From positions 1 to 52,414 of the forward strand of contig JAGQON010000024.1 in the NCBI GenBank assembly GCA_020427395.1: a stretch of DNA of 52,414 bases, given 5' to 3'. The notes under the pieces were generated by a model. It made no database searches. It had not been told where the DNA came from and saw only the letters and a program-made list of their open reading frames with translations. Source of the stretch: Phycisphaerales bacterium. GTDB taxonomy: Bacteria; Planctomycetota; Phycisphaerae; Phycisphaerales; UBA1924. This document shows, one piece after another, positions 27,790 through 36,447 of the stretch (its first letter is position 1; each line of letters begins with the position of its first letter). Both the position numbers and the translations under genes were made by a program.

Positions 27790-29802
27790 TCAGTGCCCGC
27801 TGGTCACGCGGAGCACTTCTTGAACGCTCGTCAGCCCCGTGCTGGCCTTGTTGATGCCGTCCTGGCGCAGCGAGTTCATCCCGCGCTCAAGGCACATCCG
27901 CCGGAACTCCGACACATTTGGGTTTCGTGCGATGATGTCGCGAAGCTCGTCGTCCACCGCCAGCATCTCGTAGATACCCACCCGCCCGGCATACCCGGTA
28001 TTGCGGCACTTGTCGCAGCCCTTGGGAACCCACATCTCGTGGCTCGGGAGGCCCTGAATCTCCAGGAACTCGCTCATCTCCTCCGAGGGCGCCTCCTGGG
28101 CCTTGCAGTGTGGGCAGAGACGACGCAGCAGCCGCTGCGCCAGCACGCCGTTCACGGCCGCGCCCACAAGGAACGGCTCGAGCCCGATGTTGACCAGACG
28201 CGTCACTGAGCTGGGCGCGTCGTTGGTGTGCAGTGTCGAGAGCACGAGGTGACCCGTCAAGGCCGCCTGAACCGCCGTGTGCGCGGTCTCATGGTCGCGA
28301 ATTTCGCCAAGCATGATGACATCCGGGTCCTGACGCAGCAGGGCCTTGAGCGCCTTGGCGAAGGTCATGCCGATCTTCTCGTGCGTCTGGGTCTGCGTGA
28401 TGCCCTCGAGGTGGTATTCGATCGGGTCCTCAACCGTCGAGACATTCAACTTGACCTTGTCGATCTGACGCAGCGACGAGTACAGCGTCGTCGTCTTACC
28501 CGAACCGGTCGGGCCTGTCACGAGCAGGATGCCGTGGGGCTCGTTGATCTGGTGCTTCCATATATCCAGCGTGTGCTCATCGAAGCCCAGATCTTCCAGC
28601 TGCACATTGATCGACTTGGTGTCCAGGATACGCATCACGACCTTCTCGCCGTAACCCGACGGGAGCGTCGACACACGCAGGTCGAGCTTGCGACCACCCA
28701 CAACACAACGAATACGACCGTCCTGAGGCACGCGCCGCTCGGAAATATCAAGATCCGCCATGATCTTCAGACGCGACACGATCGCCGCGGCCATCTGCGG
28801 CGGCGGATTCATTGACTCAAAGAGCACGCCGTCCACACGCAGACGCACCTTGATCTTCTTCTCACCCGGCTCGATGTGAATATCCGACGCGCCTTCCTTC
28901 ACGGCGTTCTGGATGATGTAGTTCACATAGCGAATAACCGGCGATTCGCCCGCCTGTGATTCGAGATCAACCGCCTCCGCGCTCTTGGCGGTCGTGACCT
29001 CAACATCAGACTCGTCAACATCGGCGAGGATCTCCGAGAGGTCCATCTCCGTGGCGCTGGCGCCGCCGACCATCTCCAGTGCCTTGAGCAGGTCACTGGG
29101 GGTCGAGATCACCACCTTGACGCTGGCGACACGCAACCGAGAACGGATCTCGTCGATCGTGAACACATCACTGGGGTTGATCGTGCCAACCACCACGCGG
29201 CTGCCCTCGGTGCGAAGCGGCACGACGAGATTGGCCTGACAGAAGTCGAGCCCGAGACGCTGGAGCAGCTTGCCATCGAACCCGCCGTCAAGCCCCTTCT
29301 CGAGGTTGATCCGCTCGAACCCAACCCCGGCGCAGCTCGCGACGACACTGAGCACACGCTCCTCATCGGCACCCTGCTCGAGCAGGACCTCAACGAGCGT
29401 GCGCCCGGGCGACTGACGCAGAACATTCTCCGCGTTGGTGATCTGCTCTCGAGTGACCGCCTCCTGCTCGATGAGCATCTCGCTCATCTCGCCGGAGATC
29501 GACTGATTCGCATCCAGCTCGTCCTGGTTGGGGCGGTACACCTCGCTCACGGCCCGACCGACATCGACCGTCGGTGCCGCCAGCCGCTTCTGGAGCACCG
29601 CAGGGTCCTCGTCGACACTCGGCGAATCCTCACCGCCGTAGCGGGTCTGCGAGCTGGGCATCGATGGCAGCGGGGAGAACGACCCCGGGCGCTTGTCGAG
29701 CGTGTGACGCGCGCTGTCAGGGCGAGGCCTGCGCGCGGTGCGCTTTGGCTGCCCCTCGCCGCTGACCCCGAGATCATTCAGAATGTCATCGATGTTCGCC
29801 AA
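27790..29802 (-). CDS. pilB: Type IV pilus / type II secretion assembly ATPase (PilB/GspE family)
   Basis: A 670-residue motor ATPase. A low-complexity N-terminus leads into an MshEN-type domain (about 110-270), then the ATPase core with Walker A GPTGSGKTTTLYSS near residue 430, the Asp box EDPIEYHLEG, Walker B DPDVIMLGEIRD and the His box TGHLVLSTLHTNDA. The C-terminal zinc knuckle CPHC...CDKC is intact. It follows pilM, pilN, pilO and a PilP-like gene, so it is a type IV-like machine rather than a plain T2SS; no pilin, PilC, PilD or secretin is present in this window. Confidence 0.93.
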   Translation of the reverse strand: MANIDDILNDLGVSGEGQPKRTARRPRPDSARHTLDKRPGSFSPLPSMPSSQTRYGGEDSPSVDEDPAVLQKRLAAPTVDVGRAVSEVYRPNQDELDANQSISGEMSEMLIEQEAVTREQITNAENVLRQSPGRTLVEVLLEQGADEERVLSVVASCAGVGFERINLEKGLDGGFDGKLLQRLGLDFCQANLVVPLRTEGSRVVVGTINPSDVFTIDEIRSRLRVASVKVVISTPSDLLKALEMVGGASATEMDLSEILADVDESDVEVTTAKSAEAVDLESQAGESPVIRYVNYIIQNAVKEGASDIHIEPGEKKIKVRLRVDGVLFESMNPPPQMAAAIVSRLKIMADLDISERRVPQDGRIRCVVGGRKLDLRVSTLPSGYGEKVVMRILDTKSINVQLEDLGFDEHTLDIWKHQINEPHGILLVTGPTGSGKTTTLYSSLRQIDKVKLNVSTVEDPIEYHLEGITQTQTHEKIGMTFAKALKALLRQDPDVIMLGEIRDHETAHTAVQAALTGHLVLSTLHTNDAPSSVTRLVNIGLEPFLVGAAVNGVLAQRLLRRLCPHCKAQEAPSEEMSEFLEIQGLPSHEMWVPKGCDKCRNTGYAGRVGIYEMLAVDDELRDIIARNPNVSEFRRMCLERGMNSLRQDGINKASTGLTSVQEVLRVTSGH

Positions 29803-29829
29803 TGTTCAGTCCCTGTGGCGTTTCCGCGA

Positions 29830-30570
29830 TTAGTCGATCTGCTTCGTTGGTTCACCCAACGCGATCTCGAACCTCATGCCATCGCCCTCGATGACCACGC
29901 TCCGACCCGTGATCTGGGTGACCTTGAAATACTCGCCGAGCTTCGAGCCAACTGCGACCGCCTGCCCCGAGACACGCGCCGCCGGACGAGAGCCGCCCAC
30001 GACGCCCTGGAGATGGAAGCTCATGGCCTCGCTCACCACGGCGTCATGACGGCGCTGGCGCTCAAACTCCAGCTCACGCTCGCGCTGCAACGCCAGCCGC
30101 TCCTCCTCGCTCATGCCCGGCTCGGCCTTGACCACCGGTGCGGCCTTGTTGCTGACCGCGCGGGGTCGAGCGAAGGGCTCGCTGGTGAACTCGGTCTGCT
30201 CGCCGAACTGCACCGCGATCGACGACTCATCGAGTTCGCCGATCATCTGTCCGAACCGCTTGTTAAAATCGGCATTGCTCGACTGCGAGGTGTAATCGAT
30301 GGCGACGACCTGATCGTCCAGGCCCGCCTTCATGCCGATGTAACGCATCGCGTAAATCATGCCCGCGCCCACCGCCACCACGCCGAGCGCTACAAGCATC
30401 TGGGGGCTCACCTTGGACTCGCTTGCCGAGGTGCTGATCACAGAGTCCGGCGCGTTCTTCAGCGAGGGAATGCCTGTCGAATCCGTCTCGTGCAGGTTCA
30501 GGAAGATGTTGCTCGAGCCCTCTTCGCCCGAGTTCTGATCGGGATTCATGTACTCGTTGTGCTCGTTCAC
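29830..30570 (-). CDS. PilP/GspC-like inner-membrane protein of the pilus operon
   Basis: A 246-residue protein with a hydrophilic N-terminus of about 55 residues, one transmembrane helix (MLVALGVVAVGAGMIYAM), a charged coil (EEERLALQRERELEFERQRR) and a small C-terminal beta domain (GSKLGEYFKVTQITGRSVVI) resembling the PilP/GspC homology fold. Overall similarity to PilP is weak, and there is no lipobox. Its ATG overlaps the pilO stop (ATGA) and it lies 27 bp before pilB, which supports a role equivalent to PilP, linking the inner-membrane platform to a secretin. Confidence 0.65.
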   Translation of the reverse strand: MNEHNEYMNPDQNSGEEGSSNIFLNLHETDSTGIPSLKNAPDSVISTSASESKVSPQMLVALGVVAVGAGMIYAMRYIGMKAGLDDQVVAIDYTSQSSNADFNKRFGQMIGELDESSIAVQFGEQTEFTSEPFARPRAVSNKAAPVVKAEPGMSEEERLALQRERELEFERQRRHDAVVSEAMSFHLQGVVGGSRPAARVSGQAVAVGSKLGEYFKVTQITGRSVVIEGDGMRFEIALGEPTKQID

Positions 30571-31112
30571 AGTTCGCTCCCTTCGTCGCCCTGGAAGTAG
30601 ATGCTCAGCGTGAACTCAGCGTCGACCTCGATGCCCTCGTCGTTGCTATCCTGCAGCACGAGATCAACCACACGCGTCAATCGCGGCAGACGCTCCAACG
30701 CCAGGAGAAACTCGTAGAAACCCTCAAAGCTGCCGGAGGTGCTCATGGTCAGCGGCTGCTCGCGGAAACGGGCCGCCGCGACGGGCTTCTCGCTCTTGAG
30801 CGTGGGCGGTGTCAGCCCAGACTCGACCGCAAGCGCCGAGACCTGACGAACGATCATGTCGATCTCCTTGCCCGTAGGCAGAAGCGACTCCATATCCACG
30901 ATCCGCTGGCTGATGTCCTCGTTGGCGTTGCGGAGGTTCTCGTTGCGTGCCGTCTCGGCTCGCAGCGTGGCAAGCTTCTCCTTCTTGTGCTGGATCTCGA
31001 TCGTCGCCTTCTCAATGCTCGCGTTCTGCGGCTTGAAGACCACGAAATAGCTCACGATGGGCACCAGCAGCACCGCGAGAAACAGGATCAGTTCGCGTGA
31101 TGAGAACTTCAT
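30567..31112 (-). CDS. pilO: PilO-like inner-membrane pilus platform protein
   Basis: A 181-residue protein with the PilO layout: a short cytoplasmic start, one transmembrane helix (LILFLAVLLVPIVSYFVVF), a coiled coil (about 30-80, KKEKLATLRAETARNENLRN) and a C-terminal ferredoxin-like domain (SGSFEGFYEFLLALERLPRL is the PilO signature). PilO pairs with PilN in the periplasm. The gene lies 9 bp after pilN and overlaps the PilP-like gene by 4 bp, so expression is coupled. Confidence 0.85.
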   Translation of the reverse strand: MKFSSRELILFLAVLLVPIVSYFVVFKPQNASIEKATIEIQHKKEKLATLRAETARNENLRNANEDISQRIVDMESLLPTGKEIDMIVRQVSALAVESGLTPPTLKSEKPVAAARFREQPLTMSTSGSFEGFYEFLLALERLPRLTRVVDLVLQDSNDEGIEVDAEFTLSIYFQGDEGSEL

Positions 31113-31121
31113 GGTTGCTCC

Positions 31122-31898
31122 TTACTCGCTGTCGGTCTTCGTCTCGGCGATGCCGAAATCGACTCGCCCGATCTTGAACTCTTCGGTACCCTCAACAAGA
31201 CGCGCATCGGCCTGCTCACGAAGCACAAGCGTTACCTTGAACTTGCGGTAGGACTCCTTGTCGATGATCGTCTCGTCGATCAGCGGCAGCTCCACCTGCG
31301 AGAACAGCGGCGACGCCTTGATCGAACTCAGGAAATCCGCAACCTGGTCGTTCTCACCCGCGATGCCCTCGATGCTCAGCGTGAACCTGAACTTGGGAGG
31401 AAGCACCTTGGGCTTCTCTTCTTCCTCGTCCTTGCCCGCGGTCACGCCCTTGCCGTTGATCGAGCGCGTCTTGGGAGTCGCCTTGGGGTCCTTGGGCGGT
31501 GGCGGCGGCTTGATCCGCTCGCCCTCCATGTTGAACTCGGTCAGCGTCAGACCGCTGGGAATCGCCCGCACGATCTCGCCCATGATCACGCTCCGCGGAA
31601 CACGGTCTTTGAGCGCCGTGACAACCTCGGCACGCTCGATCAGCTCCTCGCGTTGCTTCTCGAGCGCCTCGAGCTGCTTGATCTTGGCGGCCTCCTCCTC
31701 GAACGAGGCGGCCACGAGCTTCTGCTCATGGTGAACCCGGCGCCAACGCTGGTGGTTCACGACAAACGCCCCCACCACGCCGCCCAGGACGAGCACGAAG
31801 AGGAACAGGGCCATGATGTTGGCACGCAGCTGGCTGCGCCCCTTCACATACTCCTTGGGAAGGAAGCTCCCCCCCGCTTGACCGCTCGCTTGGCTCAT
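31122..31898 (-). CDS. pilN: PilN-like inner-membrane pilus platform protein
   Basis: A 258-residue PilN-type protein: short N-terminus, transmembrane helix (ALFLFVLVLGGVVGAFVV), coiled coil (about 55-95) and a C-terminal ferredoxin-like domain. PilN binds cytoplasmic PilM by its N-terminus. Between the first strand (GLTLTEFNMEGE) and the second (FRFTLSIEG) is an inserted stretch of about 45 Pro-, Lys- and Glu-rich residues beginning PPPPPKDPK, which typical PilN lacks. It lies 19 bp after pilM and 9 bp before pilO. Confidence 0.85.
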   Translation of the reverse strand: MSQASGQAGGSFLPKEYVKGRSQLRANIMALFLFVLVLGGVVGAFVVNHQRWRRVHHEQKLVAASFEEEAAKIKQLEALEKQREELIERAEVVTALKDRVPRSVIMGEIVRAIPSGLTLTEFNMEGERIKPPPPPKDPKATPKTRSINGKGVTAGKDEEEEKPKVLPPKFRFTLSIEGIAGENDQVADFLSSIKASPLFSQVELPLIDETIIDKESYRKFKVTLVLREQADARLVEGTEEFKIGRVDFGIAETKTDSE

Positions 31899-31917
31899 GG
31901 CTTTGACTCCAATGCTC

Positions 31918-33159
31918 TCACAGGTCCATGGGGCTCAAAGCCCCGCCGACGATCGCCGCCCACCCGGGCTGCGCGGCTCGCAGATCAAGCCCGCTCACGG
32001 GCACCTTGCCGCTGCGCGCCAGGCACGCGAGCGGGTCAAACGATTGTGCTTCGAGTTTCAGGCGACGCGCCAGCTCCGTCAGCAGCGGCTGGTGCTTGGC
32101 CTGACCACCAACGAACACCACGCTCTCAACCTTCGTGCCGGGGAACAGCGCATCGTGATACCGCAGACACATCGAGATCTCATCGCACATGATCTCGATC
32201 GGCTCGCTCAGATCGATCTGCGGGCCGCGCTGAGCACCGAAGCCGCCGCCGGGCGCGGGCTGAGGCTCGCTCGCCTCGCTTGGTGGTGGCATGCCGGGAA
32301 GCCCCGAGCTGGCGACCGCGACCTTCTGCTTGGGGCGCAGCTCGGTCAACGCGTGGCGCATCTCGCGGGCCTCAAGCATGGTGCAGCGCAGCTGGTGGCA
32401 GATCGTTTCATCGAAATGGCGCGAACCCAACTCGATCGTCCGTGCGAACACGATCGATGAGCCGTGCATGATCATGGCCTTGGTGCTGCCCGTGCCCAGG
32501 TCGAGCACGAGACGGGGCTTTGAGTTCTTCCCGCCCCCGGCGCTGTCATCACGCAGCTGCATCGCACGCGACAACCCGTCGAACTCGTTGTGGATACCAA
32601 CAGGATCGAGCTTCACGCTCTTGAGCGCGCCCATCAGGCGACCCACAAACTCGCGTGATGCGCCGTAGCAGATGACCTCCTGCTTGCCCTGCTTCCTGAC
32701 ACCAGGCACCTCGCGGCAGCGAACCAGCAACGAACCGGGATCGCAACCGATCTGCGAACTCAGCTGCGCCGCGGCGATCTGCTCGTTCGGCACGCCCTCG
32801 GTCGGGATGATCTGCATGTGCTTGCACACCATCTGCCCGGCAGGGATCAGGCAGGCGCCGCGTGTCGCGTTGATCTTTTCGCCCTTGAGGAACTTGGGAA
32901 GCGCGTCCATCTGGAACAGCAATCGCTTGGCCGGGTTGTCGAGCAAATCGTCGGGCGTGGGCATAAAAGCGAGCGCGCTGATCGAGCTGGGATTGTGCCC
33001 GCTCAGCTGAAGCACCTTGAGACCAGAAACCCCGAACTCGAGCATCAGCGGAATCGCACCGGGACGCATCGAACCCACGCTCTGCAGCGATGTACCGAGT
33101 TTCCCCTTGCTCTTTCCCAAGTGCTTCCCGAGCTTTCCAAACTGTGGTTTGCGTTTCAT
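31918..33159 (-). CDS. pilM: PilM-like cytoplasmic pilus assembly protein (actin/FtsA fold)
   Basis: A 413-residue protein of the PilM family, which has an actin-like ATPase fold and recruits PilN. Visible motifs are LMLEFGVSGLKVLQL (phosphate 1), LVLDLGTGSTKAMIMHG (phosphate 2) and VVFVGGQAKHQPLL (adenosine). A Lys/Gly-rich basic N-terminal extension of about 35 residues and a Pro/Gly-rich insertion (PGMPPPSEASEPQPAPGG) are unlike the usual short form. The ATG at 33159 has GGGAAGGGA upstream. The 33160-33348 gap must hold the operon promoter, but I see no clear -35/-10 pair. Confidence 0.85.
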   Translation of the reverse strand: MKRKPQFGKLGKHLGKSKGKLGTSLQSVGSMRPGAIPLMLEFGVSGLKVLQLSGHNPSSISALAFMPTPDDLLDNPAKRLLFQMDALPKFLKGEKINATRGACLIPAGQMVCKHMQIIPTEGVPNEQIAAAQLSSQIGCDPGSLLVRCREVPGVRKQGKQEVICYGASREFVGRLMGALKSVKLDPVGIHNEFDGLSRAMQLRDDSAGGGKNSKPRLVLDLGTGSTKAMIMHGSSIVFARTIELGSRHFDETICHQLRCTMLEAREMRHALTELRPKQKVAVASSGLPGMPPPSEASEPQPAPGGGFGAQRGPQIDLSEPIEIMCDEISMCLRYHDALFPGTKVESVVFVGGQAKHQPLLTELARRLKLEAQSFDPLACLARSGKVPVSGLDLRAAQPGWAAIVGGALSPMDL

Positions 33160-33348
33160 CGACTCGATCCCTTCCCACCCGGCGTCGGGCGGACGAACAG
33201 CGAGACGGCAGCGCCGTACCCGAGTTCGCCCTTCGGATAAGGGATCGACAGATCTCGATCATCAGTTCAGCACGTCAGCAACACACGCGATTGCGGGAGA
33301 ACACCACGCGTGCCCTGCCGATCCAGCCCGCACAGTCCCAACACCTTC

Positions 33349-34053
33349 TCAGCAGAGCGTGCTCAGGGCCGGTCCGAGAACCTCGCCGAGGCGCTCCAGC
33401 GAATCATCAAGGGCCCAACGCTGACGGCCCCGATCGCCCGTGGTATTGGAAATCACACGCAGCTCGCCGGTCCGGATCGCCGGATCAATCCGCCTCGCCG
33501 CCAGCGCCACGCTCGCACCCTCCATCGCCTCGCAGATCGCCCCGGTCCGCTGCACAACACCCGACGCGCAGGCATCGCTGCCCGAGCACCAGGACACCGT
33601 GGCGATGATGCCCTCGGCATCGCAGTGCGCCATGAGATGGCCCCGTACCTGCTCATCATGCTCGATGCCCATCGAGCCGTCCGGGAATGCGCCAAAGCCC
33701 GCCCGGTCCATCGGGATGAACCCGCTGTCCGATCCGATGCCCTCATCGGCAAATACGCTCCGCGTCGCGCAGACCACATCGAGAAGCTCCAGGCCCGACC
33801 CCGGGAGCACCCCCGCGATGCCCACGCTGAGAACGCCGGCATGCACACCCGGATTAAGCACGCGGGCTGTCGCACCCGCCGCGTTGGACTTGCCCACACC
33901 CGTGCGCACCAGATCGAAGCGATCAGCCGCACGAATCAGCGACCACGGCTCAGGCAACTCCAACGAACCCATACCCAGCGCATCGAGCACCGCGCGAACC
34001 TCTCGCGGGGCCGCGACGCACAGGAGCCATCGCTTGGATGCTGCTTCGCTCAT
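33349..34053 (-). CDS. mqnB: Futalosine hydrolase MqnB-like nucleosidase
   Basis: Predicted to split futalosine to dehypoxanthine futalosine plus hypoxanthine in the alternative menaquinone pathway. The 234-residue protein belongs to the nucleoside phosphorylase/hydrolase superfamily: [27 protein letters not shown], the purine/ribose motif EAMEGASVALAA and the C-terminal RVISNTTGDRG, which suits futalosine hydrolases better than MTA/SAH nucleosidases. The ATG at 34053 was chosen over the longer frame to 34140, which would overlap the HD-GYP gene; a TACCAT hexamer lies 6 nt upstream. No other mqn gene is in the window. Confidence 0.8.
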   Translation of the reverse strand: MSEAASKRWLLCVAAPREVRAVLDALGMGSLELPEPWSLIRAADRFDLVRTGVGKSNAAGATARVLNPGVHAGVLSVGIAGVLPGSGLELLDVVCATRSVFADEGIGSDSGFIPMDRAGFGAFPDGSMGIEHDEQVRGHLMAHCDAEGIIATVSWCSGSDACASGVVQRTGAICEAMEGASVALAARRIDPAIRTGELRVISNTTGDRGRQRWALDDSLERLGEVLGPALSTLC

Positions 34054-34059
34054 GACGGG

Positions 34060-34065
34060 ATGGTA
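34060..34065 (-). promoter_or_regulatory. Putative -10 box of mqnB (leaderless type)
   Basis: TACCAT on the minus strand, exactly 6 nt before the ATG at 34053, inside the 19 bp between the HD-GYP stop and mqnB. Confidence 0.4.
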
Positions 34066-34072
34066 GACTGGA

Positions 34073-35410
34073 TCAGGCCGCCTGCTCTGACGAGTCCTCG
34101 TCATCGACGGCACCCTCGAACGGGTTGACACTGGGATCATCGCTGAAGGTGTTCATCACCTCCGGCGAGACCGAGTAGAGCCCGTTGCTCAGCGAACGCT
34201 CGATCATCCGCAAGTCGAACGCGTGCTCGTGCTCAGGGTAGAAGTTGTACTCGCGCACATCGAACCCATCGCTCTCGACGATGCTCAGCTCACGCTGGCC
34301 ACGAAGATCGATGATCTCCCCGGCCTCCGTGTCCTCGAAATGGGTCATCTCACGCAGCATCGGGCGGCATGGATCGCGCGAATCCCAGTCGATCACCACG
34401 CACTTGCGCCCGTCGCTGATCCGCACGACCGACCCCGGCGCATACGCCGGGCAGACCGAGATCAACGCCTGGAGCACGATCGGATCGATCCACGACCGAT
34501 ACGGCTCTCGGATCATCCGGTTCAGGGCATAGACCGGCGGCCGAGACTTGCGGGAATCCTCCGAGTCGCTGATCGTGTACGCGGGGTGCACCATCCGATC
34601 GTACAGATCCGCAGCGATCAGGATCCGCGCAAAGATGTGGATCTGCGAGCCCTCAAGCCCCTTCTCCTCGCCGTTGCGGACACGCGTCGGGAAGCCCGAA
34701 CCATCGAATCGCTGATGGTGATTGAGCACCGCCGCGGCCGCCGAGGGCTCGACATGCCCGCGGATCATCTCGTACCCGATCCGAACATGCTCACGCCACT
34801 CCGGATCGGTAGCGTCGTGATGCTCGGCCCACCGCTCAAGCACCGACGCCCGCAGGCGCGTCATCCCGATGTCATGCAGCATGGCCGCGACACCCAGGCT
34901 GGTCACATCCTTGGCAAGACGCGGCGAGAGCCGCGAGCGTTCCCGCAGCAGATAGAAATCGAGCCGCAGCCCCATCAGCATCGCAAGAAAACCGACATTG
35001 GCACCGTGACGGATCGCGGGCGAACCGGTGTCGGCAATCTCGCCGATGAAGATCGCCGCGTCCGGGTCCTCAACCAGACGCGCCATGAGCGTGCTCATCG
35101 CGGCCGAGTAACTCGGGAAGTCCATCCTCGCGTGCATCTTCTCGCCCGCCATGTCGAACGCCTCGGCCACCTGATGGGCGATCTCGGCGCGGGCGGACTG
35201 CACATGGGGCGAGACGAACTTGGCGATCATCTCCATGTTGGGATACTTGATCCAAAGCTCCGGTAGGCGCAGCTCCATCAGCCGCTCGATCGTGCTCCGC
35301 TCGATGATCACCCCCGGACGCAGGAGCAGCCGCGCCGAACTCCGCGGGTGATATACCGGCATCGCCAGCTCCATCCCGGGCTTCGCGTGTGACATCGGAA
35401 CTCGCAGCAT
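34073..35410 (-). CDS. Degenerate HD-GYP domain protein
   Basis: A 445-residue soluble protein. After an N-terminal domain (about 1-100) comes an HD-GYP phosphodiesterase-type domain, the class that degrades c-di-GMP. The metal ligands remain (H135, H179-D180, H208, H231-H232), but three signature positions differ: HDIGK is HDIGM, HHE is HHQ (HHQRFDGSGFP) and GYP is GFP. The C-terminal region has the VVRISDGRKCVVIDWD segment common in HD-GYP proteins. Activity may be reduced, or the protein may act as a sensor. The ATG at 35410 has GGAG upstream. Confidence 0.82.
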   Translation of the reverse strand: MLRVPMSHAKPGMELAMPVYHPRSSARLLLRPGVIIERSTIERLMELRLPELWIKYPNMEMIAKFVSPHVQSARAEIAHQVAEAFDMAGEKMHARMDFPSYSAAMSTLMARLVEDPDAAIFIGEIADTGSPAIRHGANVGFLAMLMGLRLDFYLLRERSRLSPRLAKDVTSLGVAAMLHDIGMTRLRASVLERWAEHHDATDPEWREHVRIGYEMIRGHVEPSAAAAVLNHHQRFDGSGFPTRVRNGEEKGLEGSQIHIFARILIAADLYDRMVHPAYTISDSEDSRKSRPPVYALNRMIREPYRSWIDPIVLQALISVCPAYAPGSVVRISDGRKCVVIDWDSRDPCRPMLREMTHFEDTEAGEIIDLRGQRELSIVESDGFDVREYNFYPEHEHAFDLRMIERSLSNGLYSVSPEVMNTFSDDPSVNPFEGAVDDEDSSEQAA

Positions 35411-35508
35411 CTAAGACTCCAGCGGCGTGCGTACGCACCGGGAGCATGATCGGGCGGATTCAGGCCAGAAATAAGCGAACCCGAGGAATCAATCAAGAGC
35501 GGGTGAGA

Positions 35509-36447
35509 TCACCCCATATACACATACACCGTGAACACCGCGTACAGAGCCAGGAACCCGATCCCCACCATCCGCCCAATCGCCGGGCGGATCAGGGCGA
35601 ACACAACAAGCCCGACGCTGACGCCCAGCATCACCCACGCGTGGGTCATCTGGATGTCGAGCATCGTCAGCGGGTGCAGCATCGCCGTCACCCCGAGCAC
35701 GCTCAGTAGATTAAAGATATTCGACCCGACCACATTCCCGACCGCGATGTCCGATGATTTGCCCACCGCCGCCCGCACCGTCGCCGCCAGCTCGGGCAAA
35801 CTCGTCCCCAGGGCCACCACCGTCGTGCCGATCACGCCGCTGGGCACACCCAAGCGCACCGCGACGCCCGACGCCCCGAAAACGAGGGCCTTGGCACCCA
35901 GCCCCAACGCGATCACGCCGATGCCCACCATCAGCACATCCAGCCACGCCGAACGCGGGTGAGTGACCACCTCCTCGCCCTCGTGCTCGATCTCAACCTT
36001 GTGGGCCCTGACGATAAAGATCACATAGCCGATCAGCCCCACAAAGAGCAGCACGCCATCGAGCCGGGAGATGCGTCCGTCGTACATCAGCACAAGACTG
36101 AGCCCGGTAATCGCCAGCATGATCGGCAGCTCGACCATGCGTACACGCCGGTGGATGCCGATGGGTGCGATGATCGCGCCCGCGCCGAGAATCAGCAGGA
36201 TATTGGCGATGTTCGAGCCCAACACATTGCCGATCGCCAGATCCTCCACGCCCTGCAATGCCGCGCCGATCGACGCGAACATCTCCGGGGCGCTGGTCCC
36301 GAACGCGACAACCGTCACCCCGATCGCGAACGGTGAGAGCCCGAACACCCGCGCCAGCTGGGCCGCGCCACGCACGAGCAGATCGGCACCCACAATAAGC
36401 ACCGCCAGCCCGCCCACGAGCGCCAGGATCTCCAGAAATACCGTCAA
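35509..36447 (-). CDS. Calcium/sodium antiporter (CaCA family, YrbG-like)
   Basis: A 312-residue membrane exchanger with two inverted repeats of five helices. The two alpha-repeat motifs are complete: GTSAPEMFASI and GNVLGSNIANILLILG in the first half, GTSLPELAATV and GNVVGSNIFNLLSVLG in the second. Such proteins exchange sodium or protons for calcium at the inner membrane. Its ATG overlaps the stop of the upstream gene (ATGA at 36444-36447), so it is coupled to the possible lipoprotein gene and lies in the same minus-strand run as the LOG and AsmA-like genes. Confidence 0.93.
   Translation of the reverse strand: MTVFLEILALVGGLAVLIVGADLLVRGAAQLARVFGLSPFAIGVTVVAFGTSAPEMFASIGAALQGVEDLAIGNVLGSNIANILLILGAGAIIAPIGIHRRVRMVELPIMLAITGLSLVLMYDGRISRLDGVLLFVGLIGYVIFIVRAHKVEIEHEGEEVVTHPRSAWLDVLMVGIGVIALGLGAKALVFGASGVAVRLGVPSGVIGTTVVALGTSLPELAATVRAAVGKSSDIAVGNVVGSNIFNLLSVLGVTAMLHPLTMLDIQMTHAWVMLGVSVGLVVFALIRPAIGRMVGIGFLALYAVFTVYVYMG

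Noticed and set aside
33225..33245. Hairpin CCCTT-CGGAT-AAGGG upstream of pilM as a terminator or regulator
   Set aside because: Stem of only about 5 bp with no T-run; too weak to call.
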